This document shows, piece by piece, positions 1-9,713 of a DNA stretch of 64,000 bases. The translations under genes were made by a program, and so were the position numbers. Location of the stretch: NCBI RefSeq assembly GCF_020080835.1, contig NC_058158.1, positions 25,128,305-25,192,304 on the forward strand, given 5' to 3'. The notes beneath the pieces were generated by a model that had not been told where the DNA came from, searched no databases, and saw nothing but the letters and a program-made list of their open reading frames with translations. The DNA is from Cotesia glomerata (lineage: Eukaryota > Arthropoda > Insecta > Hymenoptera > Braconidae). Numbering within the stretch: the stretch's first letter is position 1; each line of letters begins with the position of its first letter.

Positions 1-36
1 GAATATATTTTTATTGAATCATGTGTATGCAGCACA

Positions 37-118
37 GCAGTCGTGGCCGAGTGGTTAAGGCGTCTGACTCGAAATCAGATTCCCTCTGGGAGCGTAGGTT
101 CGAGTCCTACCGACTGCG
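37..118 (+). tRNA. tRNA-Ser (anticodon CGA)
   Basis: Serine tRNA that would decode UCG. A full cloverleaf can be drawn over 82 nt: 7-bp acceptor stem GCAGTCG/CGACTGC, D-arm GCC..GGC, anticodon stem TCTGA/TCAGA with loop CTCGAAA (anticodon at 70-72), the long variable arm typical of tRNA-Ser, T-arm GTAGG-TTCGAGT-CCTAC and discriminator G at 118. No CCA is encoded, as expected for a nuclear gene. The internal A box (TGGCCGAGTGG) and B box (GGTTCGAGTCC) are intact and a T8 run follows. It is the first unit of a direct repeat of about 182 bp. Confidence 0.95.
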
Positions 119-122
119 ATTC

Positions 123-130
123 TTTTTTTT
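123..130 (+). terminator. Pol III T-run terminator of first tRNA-Ser
   Basis: A run of eight T begins 5 nt after the discriminator base, the usual Pol III stop. Confidence 0.75.
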
Positions 131-218
131 GACATTATTTTACTAATTTCTTGTCTCATGATTTTAATAAAAAGAGTATATTGAATATATTTTCATTAAA
201 TCATGTGCATGCAACACA

Positions 219-300
219 GCAGTCGTGGCCGAGTGGTTAAGGCGTCTGACTAGAAATCAGATTCCCTCTGGGAGCGTAGGTTCGAGTCCTACCGACTGCG
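219..300 (+). tRNA. tRNA-Ser (anticodon AGA)
   Basis: Second unit of the tandem array. Over 82 nt it matches the first copy except for one visible change at anticodon position 34 (C to A): the loop reads CTAGAAA, anticodon AGA at 252-254, decoding UCU and, after A34-to-inosine modification, also UCC and UCA. Stems, variable arm, A box and B box are intact, and T runs follow. The upstream 36 bp closely resemble those of the first copy, which shows that the duplicated unit is gene plus flank. Confidence 0.95.
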
Positions 301-302
301 AC

Positions 303-315
303 TTTTTTCTTTTTT
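303..315 (+). terminator. Pol III T-run terminator of second tRNA-Ser
   Basis: T6-C-T6 begins 3 nt after the tRNA. Confidence 0.7.
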
Positions 316-402
316 GTCGTTATTTTACAGATTTTTTATCTCTCGAAATCATAAAAATAATGTATTAAATATATTCTTATTGAATCATGTGCATGCAGCA
401 CA

Positions 403-443
403 GCAGTCGTGGCCGAGTGATTAAGGCGTCTGACTAGAAATCA
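403..443 (+). pseudogene. truncated tRNA-Ser(AGA) copy
   Basis: Third unit of the array. It keeps the upstream flank, acceptor 5' strand, D-arm and most of the anticodon arm (loop CTAGAAA), with one D-loop change (GTGATT for GTGGTT), then breaks off at about 443. The variable arm, T-arm with the B box, and 3' acceptor strand are missing and the following bases are unrelated, so it cannot fold or be transcribed as a tRNA. Confidence 0.9.
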
Positions 444-1651
444 AGAATTTCAGGGAAAGGGATAGGTGGCGTTACTGCATGAATCGTGGTTTTACGTGTT
501 AGCATTAATAATGCAATAATTTTGCAGTTATTGACAATCAAAACACTTAAAGTACTTGAATGGTAGTTAAATTTATCCCTATACATTAAAATCAAGTGAA
601 AGCTAATTATAAATCGCCGTATTTTAACTATCTTCTAGTGGTGAAGTCTAACCTCACTTTTGCAGTGACGGAAATCCCAGCTCGCAGCAATAAAGTTGCT
701 AAAGCTGTAATAACCACTACTAAAATATCATTCTTGGGTCCGTAATTAAATACTTTAAGAATTGAACAACTATATAACGAAGCGCTGAAAATAACAACGA
801 GTAAAAAAGCTACTCCTAACGTACAATCAAACCTCAGAGCTCCACAAAGCCGTAATGCTAGTAGCAGTGATAATATTCCTCTCGAAACAGCATCACTGGG
901 TGAGGATGACGTACCAACAGGCAATCAGCAGGAGAATTACTGGCAACCACAAAAAAAAGAGGATCAAAAAGAAAAAAAAAATATCGGATCCTGGACCATG
1001 ATCTAAACTAGACTTTAGTGAGCTATACAATATGGACACCAACAATGGGGATACTACGTCTTCAACACTGGATGAGACGGATGAACAACAACTAATAAGG
1101 CATTACTAATTCGGAACGAATTTTCTGCTGAGAACTTTGTTATAGAAGAAAATGAGTCCAGCAATATCACATCGATCAGGTGATCACTAATACGCATAAA
1201 ATCATCTTCAAAACGTTAAACGAAGCCATAAGAAATCATGAAGATGGTGCTGACAACAAGGACGAGGAATCTGATGTTAATAGTGGCCTAGATACAACTA
1301 AAAGTTCCAAACCATCTCCAATCTTCATACAAGATGCTAACATTAATGAGGTAATATTACCATGCACCAAGTAAATAAACCTGTACATACTTACCCTTAT
1401 CTCTCCATGGCTGCTTAGATACAATCAATGGGTTTTTTTTAAATTTCGCCCATCCATCCAATCACTTACAGTAAACCGAAGATGGCTAATATTTATGTGG
1501 CGGAAAAAAAATTGAAATACCTTTGTAACAAGTTGAAAGAGCTGGTTGAGAACATTAACCATAAATTTGAGATTGGAACTTTCGAGTCAATTCTGATAAA
1601 TGTTAGTCGATCATATTCCCCAAATTTGTGCAATAACTCGAAAGTTAATGG

Positions 1652-1652
<1 letters not shown>
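444..1652. other. no recognised gene; possible retroelement gag relic
   Basis: AT-rich sequence with no long frame. At 1021-1375 short plus-strand frames are acidic and Ser/Thr/Asp-rich, ending with a stretch that includes SKPSPIFIQDANINEV. This loosely recalls the PPIF(V/I)xGVxN motif of non-LTR retrotransposon Gag proteins. Stops interrupt it, so at best it is a relic; the resemblance is from memory and weak. 1376-1652 shows nothing further. Confidence 0.15.
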
Positions 1653-1696
<44 letters not shown>

Positions 1697-2354
1697 TCGT
1701 ATGTAAACCTCTCCTATCTTTTGAACGGCTCGACCGATTTCATCTTGGTTGGTGCCATTCAAAAGGGCTTGACCAAACTTAGATTTTGAATACAATTTGG
1801 ACCGATTCGATCCGGTAGATTTGGAGAAATCTCCAAAAAACTACGAAAAAATTTTTTTTCAAATGTGGTTTTTTTTAAATAACTTTTAAACGGCTTCACC
1901 GATCAATTCCAAAAACTAATCAACTCTTAACATTAAAAAACTACGTCGATCGCCGCTAGCTCGGTCAAAATCGGTTGATCCGTTCGTGAGGTATTGTTGT
2001 CGAAAAAAAACCGAAAAAAATGTTTTTTCAGAATTATTTCGAAATTCCTACTTCGATCGATTAAAACACAAAAATTCATTATGAGGCCTAAAAAATGCGT
2101 CGAATGCCACCAACTGCGTGAAAATCGGTTTATTTATTCAAAAGTTATTGTGGTTTGAAAATTTAAGAAATAGTGTCTTATTAACTTTTACCAGATTTTT
2201 GAGCTCGGAGAGCTCAAAATGACACGAAAATTATATTTTTGAGCTCGAAGAGCTTAAATACGTAGAAAGTGCAATTTTGAGCGCTTAAGTATGAAATTAG
2301 CAGGAAGTTGCAGAGACGACCTTTAGGGTCAACCGTCTTTCTAATTTTTTTTTG
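1653..2354 (-). repeat. R1 interspersed repeat, copy 1 (3' part missing)
   Basis: Minus-strand copy of the main repeat family of the window. It holds a (GT)n run at 1653-1694, the module CGGCTCGACCGATTTCAT, paired GAGCTCGGAGAGCTC words and the end AGGGTCAACCG-TCTTTCTAATTTTTTTT. The part that in other copies lies beyond the microsatellite is absent, so the copy stops at the GT run. No coding capacity. Class unknown. Confidence 0.8.
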
Positions 2355-2364
2355 TGTGCCGGTG

Positions 2365-2493
2365 TTATTATTATTTTCAAATTAAGTGTCTTTTTGCTAA
2401 ATAATTCAAGCCTTCTTTTTTATCGATAGACAAGGTACAATTGGAGACTTGAATTATGTTGCAACAAGACACTTAATTTGAAAATAATAATAA
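2365..2493. repeat. imperfect inverted repeat next to R1
   Basis: Arms TTATTATTATTTTCAAATTA and its complement (ending 2493) enclose a loop that also pairs (AATTCAAG/CTTGAATT). It follows a T-run and GTGTGCCGGTGT; a similar junction, T-run plus GTGGGCCGGTGT, occurs at 48422-48443 with related downstream sequence. Probably part of an unclassified foldback element. Confidence 0.5.
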
Positions 2494-2689
2494 TTTAATT
2501 ACTTTTATCACAAACCAAAGCTATTGGCAATAAAAATTGTATATAATTTGAATAAACAAAGATATCATTCACAAATTGTATAATTCGATAGTTTATTCTT
2601 ATTTTCATCTGCAATATTATAAATCCTAAAAAACCTAGTTACTTTATAATAAATAATGTTTCTGAAGCATAAATATTTAGTTGTTGCAG

Positions 2690-3010
2690 CTTAATTTTAT
2701 GCTATTAAGGCTACATGAAAATCATGTTGCTGCCACATTATTGTTCTCATGCTACCGCAACATGATTGTCATGTAACCAAAACATGACAAATCTTGTTGC
2801 TGCCACATGATTTTCTCATGTTGCAGCCACATGATTTGTTATGTTTCGGCTACATGAAAATCATCTTGCTGCCACATGATTTTCCCATGCTACCGCAACA
2901 TGACTGTCATGTAGTTGAAACATGACAAATCATGTGACTGAAACATGATTTCATCATGCTCACTTACCAAGACTGCATCATGTTGCATTTACTATTTATT
3001 TTTTTCCGTG
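2690..3010. mobile_element. foldback MITE made of CATGAT-type words
   Basis: About 250 bp consist of repeated words such as CATGTTGCTGCCACATGAT, in two diverged tandem copies of roughly 130 bp. The right end reads TTTTTTTCCGTG followed by TA, that is, inverted CACGGAAAAAAA with a TA target, the terminal module seen in other elements here. The left end is not clear. Confidence 0.5.
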
Positions 3011-3155
3011 TACGGGTCGCGATGTACTCTTTTGTCGTTATTTTTAAAATTTTTTGACTCTTTTGGCTTCGAAAAATACGTTCAATATATTTTCATTGAG
3101 CCACGCGTAATAAATAGCAGTAATCGTGGGCGAATGATTGAAGATATCTGTACTA
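3011..3155 (+). pseudogene. decayed tRNA-Ser repeat unit
   Basis: A degenerate copy of the tRNA-Ser tandem unit. 3020-3116 resembles the inter-tRNA spacer (TTTTGTCGTTATTTT, then TTCAATATATTTTCATTGA), and 3117-3155 resembles the 5' half of the tRNA (GCAGTAATCGTGGGCGAATGATT). It carries many substitutions and lacks the T-arm. It suggests the array once reached here. Confidence 0.65.
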
Positions 3156-3610
3156 TTTTTCTTTGATTGGGAAAAAAATAGAACCTTTAAAACAGCAGCT
3201 CAAAGCCACTACGGCTTCTTATTCTCCACCAAATTACATAAACTACTAAAATAAAAGTTTATTTCTTGTGATATTCTATAAGAAATAGCTAACATCCCCG
3301 AAGACATCCGTTTATCTTAAAACTCTTGTGAAACTGTTCTAGATAAGTTTCCCTCAAGTGACTTTATTATCGAGATCTTAAGAAAACTAAGCTAATAAAG
3401 TAATAAACTAGAATAAACTTCTAAAATTTATGCAATAAGATCACTTATTGGCACTGATTTATCTGTTAATAATCTTGAAAATAATCAACCATGCAGTCTA
3501 GCTCAGAAACTTCTTGAATCTCCGACGTCCCAAAGCTCGAAAATATTTTTTGTGCATTATCGAATTCAAAATAATCATCTTTAATCTTACTTTTTGTCAT
3601 TTTTAGAAGA
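3156..3610. other. nothing recognised
   Basis: AT-rich DNA with no gene, RNA or clear repeat seen. Confidence 0.4.
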
Positions 3611-4266
3611 AATAATTTGGAAAACGGTTGACCTGCAGACCATCAGTGGAACTTCCTGCTTTTTACGAGTTTAAAACGCTTGAGAAATGGTCTATTCCAA
3701 AGTTTTGAGCTATTCGAGCTCAAAAACACAACTTTTATATTTTTCCAAGCTCTTCGAGCTCAAAAATCTAGTGGTTGTTAGAAACATACTTTTTTAAAAA
3801 ATTCGAATTGCAATATCTTCCAATTAAATCAATCGTTTTTTGTGGAGCTCTCAGCATCCGACACCGTTTCTTAAGCAAAAAAAGATTATTTTTCACTCGT
3901 TTAACGATCCGAGAAAAAAATTTTAAATTATGTAAGAAAAACGATTTTTCCCAAATTTTTTGACAACCGTTTCTCTTCAACGCATCTACTAATTTTGATG
4001 TGGTTTACAGCAATTAACGTCGTTTTTTGAGTTTAAAAGGTGATTAGATTTTGGAATTGATTGTTACATCCATTCCAAAGTTATTCCAAAAACACATTTT
4101 TTTTTTAATTTTATTTTTGAGATTTTTCAAAATTTACTCGTCCCAATCGGTTTAAATGGTATAGGAAATCTGAGATTGGTGGAGCCCTTGCAAACGCCGT
4201 CGAGTTCGTTCAAATCAATCAAGAAATTCAAAAGTTATGACAGCGTTACATTCACACACATACATA

Positions 4267-4272
<6 letters not shown>

Positions 4273-4342
<70 letters not shown>
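4273..4342. repeat. (CA)n microsatellite inside R1
   Basis: About 35 CA units at the place where R1 copies carry their microsatellite. Confidence 0.95.
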
Positions 4343-4345
<3 letters not shown>

Positions 4346-4389
4346 GCAGATAGTAACATCCTCGTAGAAATGGCCAGAATAGCTTCCTA

Positions 4390-4590
4390 CACAGTAAAAA
4401 ATTTTTCGTCATTGTGTAGAGTGTTAAAATTTGTGTGTTGAATAGTACACTCTATTGTGTAGAATTTAACATTCTAGTGTGTTAAATCATTAAATCAACA
4501 CATGAGAATATTAAATTCTACACACTAGAGTGTAATATTCAACACACAAATTTTAACACTCTACAAAATGACGAAAAATTTTCTACTATG
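4390..4590. mobile_element. TA-flanked foldback MITE in R1
   Basis: About 50-bp imperfect terminal inverted repeats (CACAGTAAAAAATTTTTCGT at the left, its near complement ending ACTATG at the right) surround a small core with repeated GTGT-TRAA words. TA flanks both sides (4388-4389 and 4591-4592). Outside it the R1 sequence resumes (CTTCC-TA / TA-AGACCTTAAAACG), against CTTCCTAGGACCTC in empty R1 copies. This fits a Tc1/mariner-type non-autonomous element; no transposase is present. Confidence 0.85.
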
Positions 4591-4847
4591 TAAGACCTTA
4601 AAACGTGGAGATCTCATGAGAATTCGATTTTCCAAAACCGGGATGAAGCCAATAACTTTCCGATTTTCAAAAATCATTGATTTTTATGGCGAGAAGTTGA
4701 AAATAAATCGTTAATGCATGTATTAAGGATTCTCGTGATTAGAAAAGTTCTAATGATTAGGTATCATATTTTTAATGATTAAGTTAAACTAGATAAATAA
4801 CTATTCATGTCAAATGTGTATGATACTTACTTCTTACGGTTCGACAT

Positions 4848-4929
4848 GCAGTCGTGGCCGAGTGGTTAAGGCGTCTGACTAGAAATCAGATTCCCTCTGG
4901 GAGCGTAGGTTCGAGTCCTACCGACTGCG
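4848..4929 (+). tRNA. tRNA-Ser (anticodon AGA), detached copy
   Basis: 82-nt serine tRNA identical by eye to the copy at 219-300 (anticodon 4881-4883), but without the shared flanking repeat: its upstream sequence is unrelated (CTTACGGTTCGACAT). Cloverleaf, A and B boxes are intact. It is probably an independent functional gene of the local cluster. Confidence 0.95.
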
Positions 4930-4932
4930 AAG

Positions 4933-4941
4933 TTTTTTTTT
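4933..4941 (+). terminator. Pol III T-run terminator of detached tRNA-Ser
   Basis: Nine T begin 4 nt after the discriminator base. Confidence 0.75.
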
Positions 4942-5465
4942 CACTTATTAGTGCAAAAAAAATCAAAACAAAAAAAACAACAAATTGTATATTTTTCGCG
5001 ATTTTGATATGTATTTTTCTTCACAATTTTTATATTTTAACTTAAATTCATAATTTGGAGATTACGTCTTTAAAAAATACCGTTTTATATAGGTAGGTAA
5101 ATCACGCCGTGGATTCCAGACATGTTTAAAATTTATAGCTGATACTCGTTACTCACAATATGCATCGAGAAATACAATTTCATTAAAATGCATTCTGTTT
5201 TGCCTTGAAATCATATCGAAAAATCGCTCACATATTTCATTTTACGTTTTATATCATCCGATGTACGTATTTTGCTGAAACTATTAATCTCAATTAGAGT
5301 ATATAGTACTTAAATTTATTAATAAATATCCCATAATATAAAATTGATAACTAAAGTGAGGTTCGTTTAGTATCGAAAAAATGGAACCTGATTCCTTATT
5401 GGTTTAGGATTAGAGCGCACGCGTAAAGCGCGCAATTTAAATTTCTAATAATAGAATTAAATTAT
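4942..5465. other. nothing recognised
   Basis: AT-rich DNA. A short CG-containing island, GCGCACGCGTAAAGCGCGC, lies at about 5413-5432; no gene seen. Confidence 0.4.
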
Positions 5466-6279
5466 TAAAAAAAAATTAAGAAAACGGTTGACCCTGAAGG
5501 CCATCCCTGCAACTTCCCGCCAATTCTATACCTAAACGCTTGAAATTGCACTCATGACGTTTTTGAGCTCTTCGAGCTCATAAATACAATTTGTGTATTT
5601 TTTTGAGCTTTCCGAGCTCAAAAAAATAGCTTTTGTATGCTGTTGAACTCAAAAGTTTGATAGAAGTTTGATAAAACACTATTTTTTGAATTTTCAAATC
5701 GCAATAACTTTTAAATGAATGAACCGATTTTCAAGTTTTGAAGTTTAAATTAAGAGCAAAAAATTTCGGAGTAATTCCAAAAAAACACTTTTTTCGGTTT
5801 TCTTTCGTCAACGATAACTCACGAATTAACCAATTTTGACCGGACTGGCTGCGATCGACGTGGTTTTTTGATATTAAGAGCTGATTAGTTTTTGGAATTG
5901 ATCGGTAAAGCCGTTTAAAAGTTATTCCAAAAGAACCACTTTTGAAAAAAATTTTTTTTGTATTTTTTTTGCGATTTCTCAAAGTCTACCGTTCCGAATC
6001 GTTCTAAAGTATATTCAAAATCTAAGTTTGGTCAAGCCCTTTCGAATGGCACCAACCACGATCAAATCGGTCAAGCCGTTCAAAAGTTGTAAGAGGTTTA
6101 CACACATCCCCCCACACACACACACACACACACACACCATCGCGGGAATAGTCAGGGAAGCTTGTTAGGACCTCGAAACGTCGAGATTTGATGAAAACTT
6201 AATTTTCGTAAAACGGGGTGAAAACAATAACTTCCTGATTTTTAAAAATCTTCGATTTTCCTAGCGGGAAATTAAAAAA
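5466..6279 (+). repeat. R1 interspersed repeat, copy 3
   Basis: Complete or near-complete plus-strand R1: an A-run, then TTAAGAAAACGGTTGACC, CTGCAACTTCCCGCC, GAGCTCTTCGAGCTC words, modules that recur in all copies (ACGATAACTCACGAA, GAGCTGATTAGTTTTTGGAA), (CA)n at about 6112-6137, and the end TAGCGGGAAATTAAAAA. Confidence 0.85.
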
Positions 6280-6452
6280 GTGGAAAAATCGCGAAATTTT
6301 GAATTTGCATATCTTTTGAAAAAAATTTTTTTTATTTTTTTTCCTTTGGCAGAACTTCGTTATATGACAAAAGAAAACTTCTGACCAAAATCCATCCAAA
6401 TCGAAAAAAGTCGATTCCAACTATTGGTCGATTTGACATGGAATGACCCTAT
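6275..6452. repeat. R2 repeat, copy 1
   Basis: About 180 bp directly after R1: GCGAAATTTTGAATTTGCA, then TTTGGCAGAACTTCGTTATA, CTTCTGACCAAAAT and CAACTATTGGTCGATTTG. A second copy lies at 50960-51140, also joined to an R1 fragment, so it may be an alternative end of R1 rather than a separate family. Confidence 0.7.
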
Positions 6453-6667
6453 AACAATTATAAAAGCCCATGAATTTAATTTTCAAAATTAAAGTCCATA
6501 TCAGTTAAGTACGTTTAATAGAAATCACAAACTATTTTGGAAAGTATAGAAGCAGCCTTCTAAGACCTTAAACTTCCAGCATCTATTAAAAACTTGATTT
6601 CCGAAAATCAGATTGTAAAAAACAACTTATTGAATTTTTGATAAGTTTTTTTTAGAGAAAAGTAGAA

Positions 6668-7325
6668 AAAAAAAATTAGAAAAACGGTTGACCCTGAAGG
6701 CCATCCCTGCAACATCCCGCTAATTCCATACCTAGGCGCTTAAAATTGCACTTATGACGTTTTCGAGCTCAAAAATACAATTTATGTGTTATTTTGAGCT
6801 CTCCGAGCTCAAAGAGATAGCTTTGCTCAAAAGTCTTATCAAATTTCAATGAAACACGATTTTTCTAATTTTCAAACTGCTGTAACTTTTTTTAATAAAT
6901 CAACCGATTTTTACGTGGTAGGCGGCGATCGATGTGGTTTTTTGAGCTCTATAAATGATTCTGAACAAAAAAATTGATCTGATGAAAAATTTCGGAGTTA
7001 TTACAAAAAAACACTTTTTTCAATTTTCTTCGACAACGATAACTCACGAACGCATCAACCGATTTTGACGCTCTATGTGGCGATCGATGCGGGATTTCAA
7101 GGTTAAGAGCTGATTAGTTTTTGAAGTTGATCGGTTCAGCCAATTTGGAGATATTTAAAAAAAATGAAAAAAAAAAACAACTTTTTTTGTCACTTTTTTT
7201 GCAATTTCTCGAAACCTACTGGTCCGAATCGGTTCCAACTTATAGGAAATCTAAGTTTGGTGAAGCCTTTTCGAATGACACCAACCACGATGAAATCGGT
7301 CAAGCCGTTCAAAAGTTACGAGAGG

Positions 7326-7396
<71 letters not shown>

Positions 7397-7514
7397 ACGG
7401 ACATCATCGTGAAAATAGTCAGGAAAACTCGATTTTCGAAAAACGGGGTAAAACCAATAATTTCTCGATTTTTGAAAATTTTCAATTTTCTTAGCGGGAA
7501 GTTAAAAATAATAC
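6668..7514 (+). repeat. R1 interspersed repeat, copy 4 (near full length)
   Basis: Starts with an A-run and TTAGAAAAACGGTTGACCC and ends TTAGCGGGAAGTTAAAAAT. A 13-bp inverted pair, AACTTCCCGCTAA near the 5' end and TTAGCGGGAAGTT at the 3' end, frames the element. Contains (CA)n at 7329-7394. Open frames across the CA run only reflect the dinucleotide. Confidence 0.9.
7329..7394. repeat. (CA)n microsatellite inside R1
   Basis: About 33 CA units at the R1 microsatellite position. Confidence 0.95.
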
Positions 7515-8457
7515 ACTTTATACAAATTTGTAGATAGTTAAGCGTATTAAATCATCTATCTTTTATTTTTTATCCATCTTCGATTAAAACAAATCACTGA
7601 AGCATTCAACGAAAGGTGATATTTACGAAAAAAATAAATCAGTACTGATTCAGCAAGTAAAAGTAAGTATCCGATTGTTAGATTCTTAGTGTATACCACC
7701 AACTTCAGTGTAGGTACACACGTACACAGACAAACGGAAAAGACGTAAATAAAGCTTGCAATAAATTATAGTCGATAGTGCAATCTTGGCCACCTAGTAT
7801 AGAATAGGATGGTGGTTGATACTCGTCAGAGACGCCCGGGTGCACACGCCGTACCAGAATAGGAAAATATAAGAGTCTGAATGAAAAATAAAAGTAAAAT
7901 ATAAGAGAGAAAAAGAGAAAGAGTGCAAAGGTCCTGCGAGAGTAGGACGTTCATACATATTTATGGAGATTTATCGTATGCACGCGAAACTTCCCCTCTT
8001 CTTACTCTGCTATACTACACTCACTTCCTCTGCTTTTATATACTTCTTTCACCTTTGCTATCCTTTTTAGCCTGGCGCTCTGCCACCATCACTTGTTCCA
8101 CCCCAACGAATTTTATTTTCAACTCTCTAGCACTAACCATGATGCCTGCAACCGTTTGCACACCCGCCCATAAATACCCCCATCTGGTCTTCTCTAATTC
8201 TGTGAATCTTCACAATATATATACACATATACACATATACAATAAAACATGAAGCTTTACGTTACGTGGATAGTTATCAACAGTATGAAGGGGAATAAAC
8301 GTAGAGTGCTATAACTACTGATTTCTGCTTCTTTCCGACTCTTATGATGCTGCTCTTCATGTTCTCCAATATCACCCTCATACCGAGAGAACGTAGTGAA
8401 TTTAAATGCATACCACGCTTTGCATTATCTTTGATATCTGTTTACAGGCCCAACCTA
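7515..8457. other. nothing recognised
   Basis: No gene is supported. A 109-codon frame at 7923-8252 has no recognisable domain and biased composition. Confidence 0.4.
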
Positions 8458-8894
8458 TAGGGGAGGGTAGGGCAAGACGGCCCACCTAAGCCGGTTTTTA
8501 TTTTTTGTGGCTTTCTACTATCAAGTGGATTTACTCTCGTCCAACTTTGACTCAATTCACCTGAATTTTTCCAAAGTTCCAAAAAAATATTTTTTTTTTT
8601 TGGGCAAGATGACCCACCTCCAAAAAATAATGAAAAAAAAAACTTTTTTTTTTTTCATGGCAAAGTTGTTTCTCACGTCAAAAATATTTTTATTTCTCTT
8701 CTGGACATCTGCATTCACTTTTATATTACTCAGAAAAACTATTGTTAACATAATACCAATCGTTCCCCTACTTTTACAGAAAAAAAATTGAGTAAAATGA
8801 TTTTTCCTACAAACCTATTACCAAGTACAGTACCGATAATTACATTTGTAAATATTTTGAGAATTAATTTATAATAACTCCAAATGATATATCT

Positions 8895-9290
8895 CACTCC
8901 CACAGGGGGTTGCGGGGGTGAATGTCAACAATAAAAATTTAAAATTTCCGAGCTGTAGCTGCTATAAGGTCCAAATTTGGTAAGAATCTTCTGTATATGA
9001 TGGAGAAATGATCTAAAAGCGGATTTTATGACAATCTACTCCCAATATGGATAGCGGGGACGGGTGTTAACAATGAAAATTGTAAATTTCCAAGCTATAG
9101 TTCCTACAGACTCCAAAATTCGGTAGGAGTCTTCTATGTGTGATGTAGAAGTAATCTAAATGAGGATTTTACAACCCGACCTAAATAAGGATTGCAGGGG
9201 TAGATATTAACAATTAAAATTTCAAATTTCCTAGCTATAGTTGCTACAGACTTCAAATTTGGTAGAAATCTTCGTGTATACTTATTTAAA
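8895..9290 (+). repeat. three tandem repeats of about 140 bp
   Basis: Each unit contains GGGGGTGAATGTCAACAATA-like sequence, AAATTTCCGAGCTGTAGCTG-like sequence, CAAATTTGGTAAGAATCTTC and ATCTAAA..GGATTTTA. The units have diverged by substitutions. Such arrays are common inside Helitrons. Confidence 0.75.
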
Positions 9291-9477
9291 TAGAATTCGT
9301 AAAAAAAAATATATTAAATTTGTTTTCTATAAAAAATAGATGTAACTAAGAAAATTTTAAGAAACAGAAAAATTCGTCGCACTTGAAGGTAGATAAATTT
9401 CAACTTCACTTATGAGATTTGCAATGACTTTAACGAAAACTTTCAATGCTCATTTGGAACCTGTGCAAATCAAAACA

Positions 9478-9713
9478 ATTAGGAAAACGGTTGACCCTAA
9501 AAGCCATCCCTGCAACTTCCAGCTAATTCCATACGTAAGCGCTTAAAATTGCACTTATTACGTTTTTGAGCTCTCTGAGCTCACAAGTCTGATAAAAGTT
9601 AAATAAAATGCTATTTTTTGAATTTTCAAACCGCAATAATTTTTGAATAGGGTAAAATCAATAACTTCCCGATTTTCGAAAATTTTTAATTTTCTTAGCG
9701 GGAAGTTAAAAAT
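9478..9713 (+). repeat. R1 copy 5, internally deleted
   Basis: Has both R1 ends (TTAGGAAAACGGTTGACCC and TTAGCGGGAAGTTAAAAAT) but jumps from CAATAATTTTTGAAT straight to AGGGTAAAATCAATAAC. The whole middle, including the microsatellite, is missing, leaving about 236 bp. Confidence 0.85.

Larger units (their letters stand above)
3611..4704 (+). repeat. R1 interspersed repeat, copy 2 (diverged, with MITE insertion)
   Basis: Plus-strand R1 of a diverged subtype. It starts at GGAAAACGGTTGACC, has GAGCTATTCGAGCTC words and a long (CA)n at 4273-4342, and ends with GGCGAGAAGTTGAAAAT. A 201-bp MITE interrupts it at 4390-4590. The copy at 41906-42446 belongs to the same subtype (shared ATTGCA-ATATCTTCC and CGTTTAACGATCCGAG sequences). 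Confidence 0.8.

Noticed and set aside
2690..3010. CRISPR-like array because of regularly spaced short repeats (also 28365-28690 and 48045-48260)
   Set aside because: Spacing is irregular, words occur in both orientations, no unique spacers, and the genome is eukaryotic.
4176..4412. Open frames of His-Thr and Cys-Val repeats across CA/GT runs (also at 1482-1795, 7121-7537, 11269, 52234-52541)
   Set aside because: Dinucleotide runs are open in both phases on both strands; the frames are by-products of the microsatellites in R1.
7923..8252. 109-codon frame as a secreted or membrane protein
   Set aside because: Despite a hydrophobic stretch it has no family similarity I can recognise and starts in low-complexity DNA.
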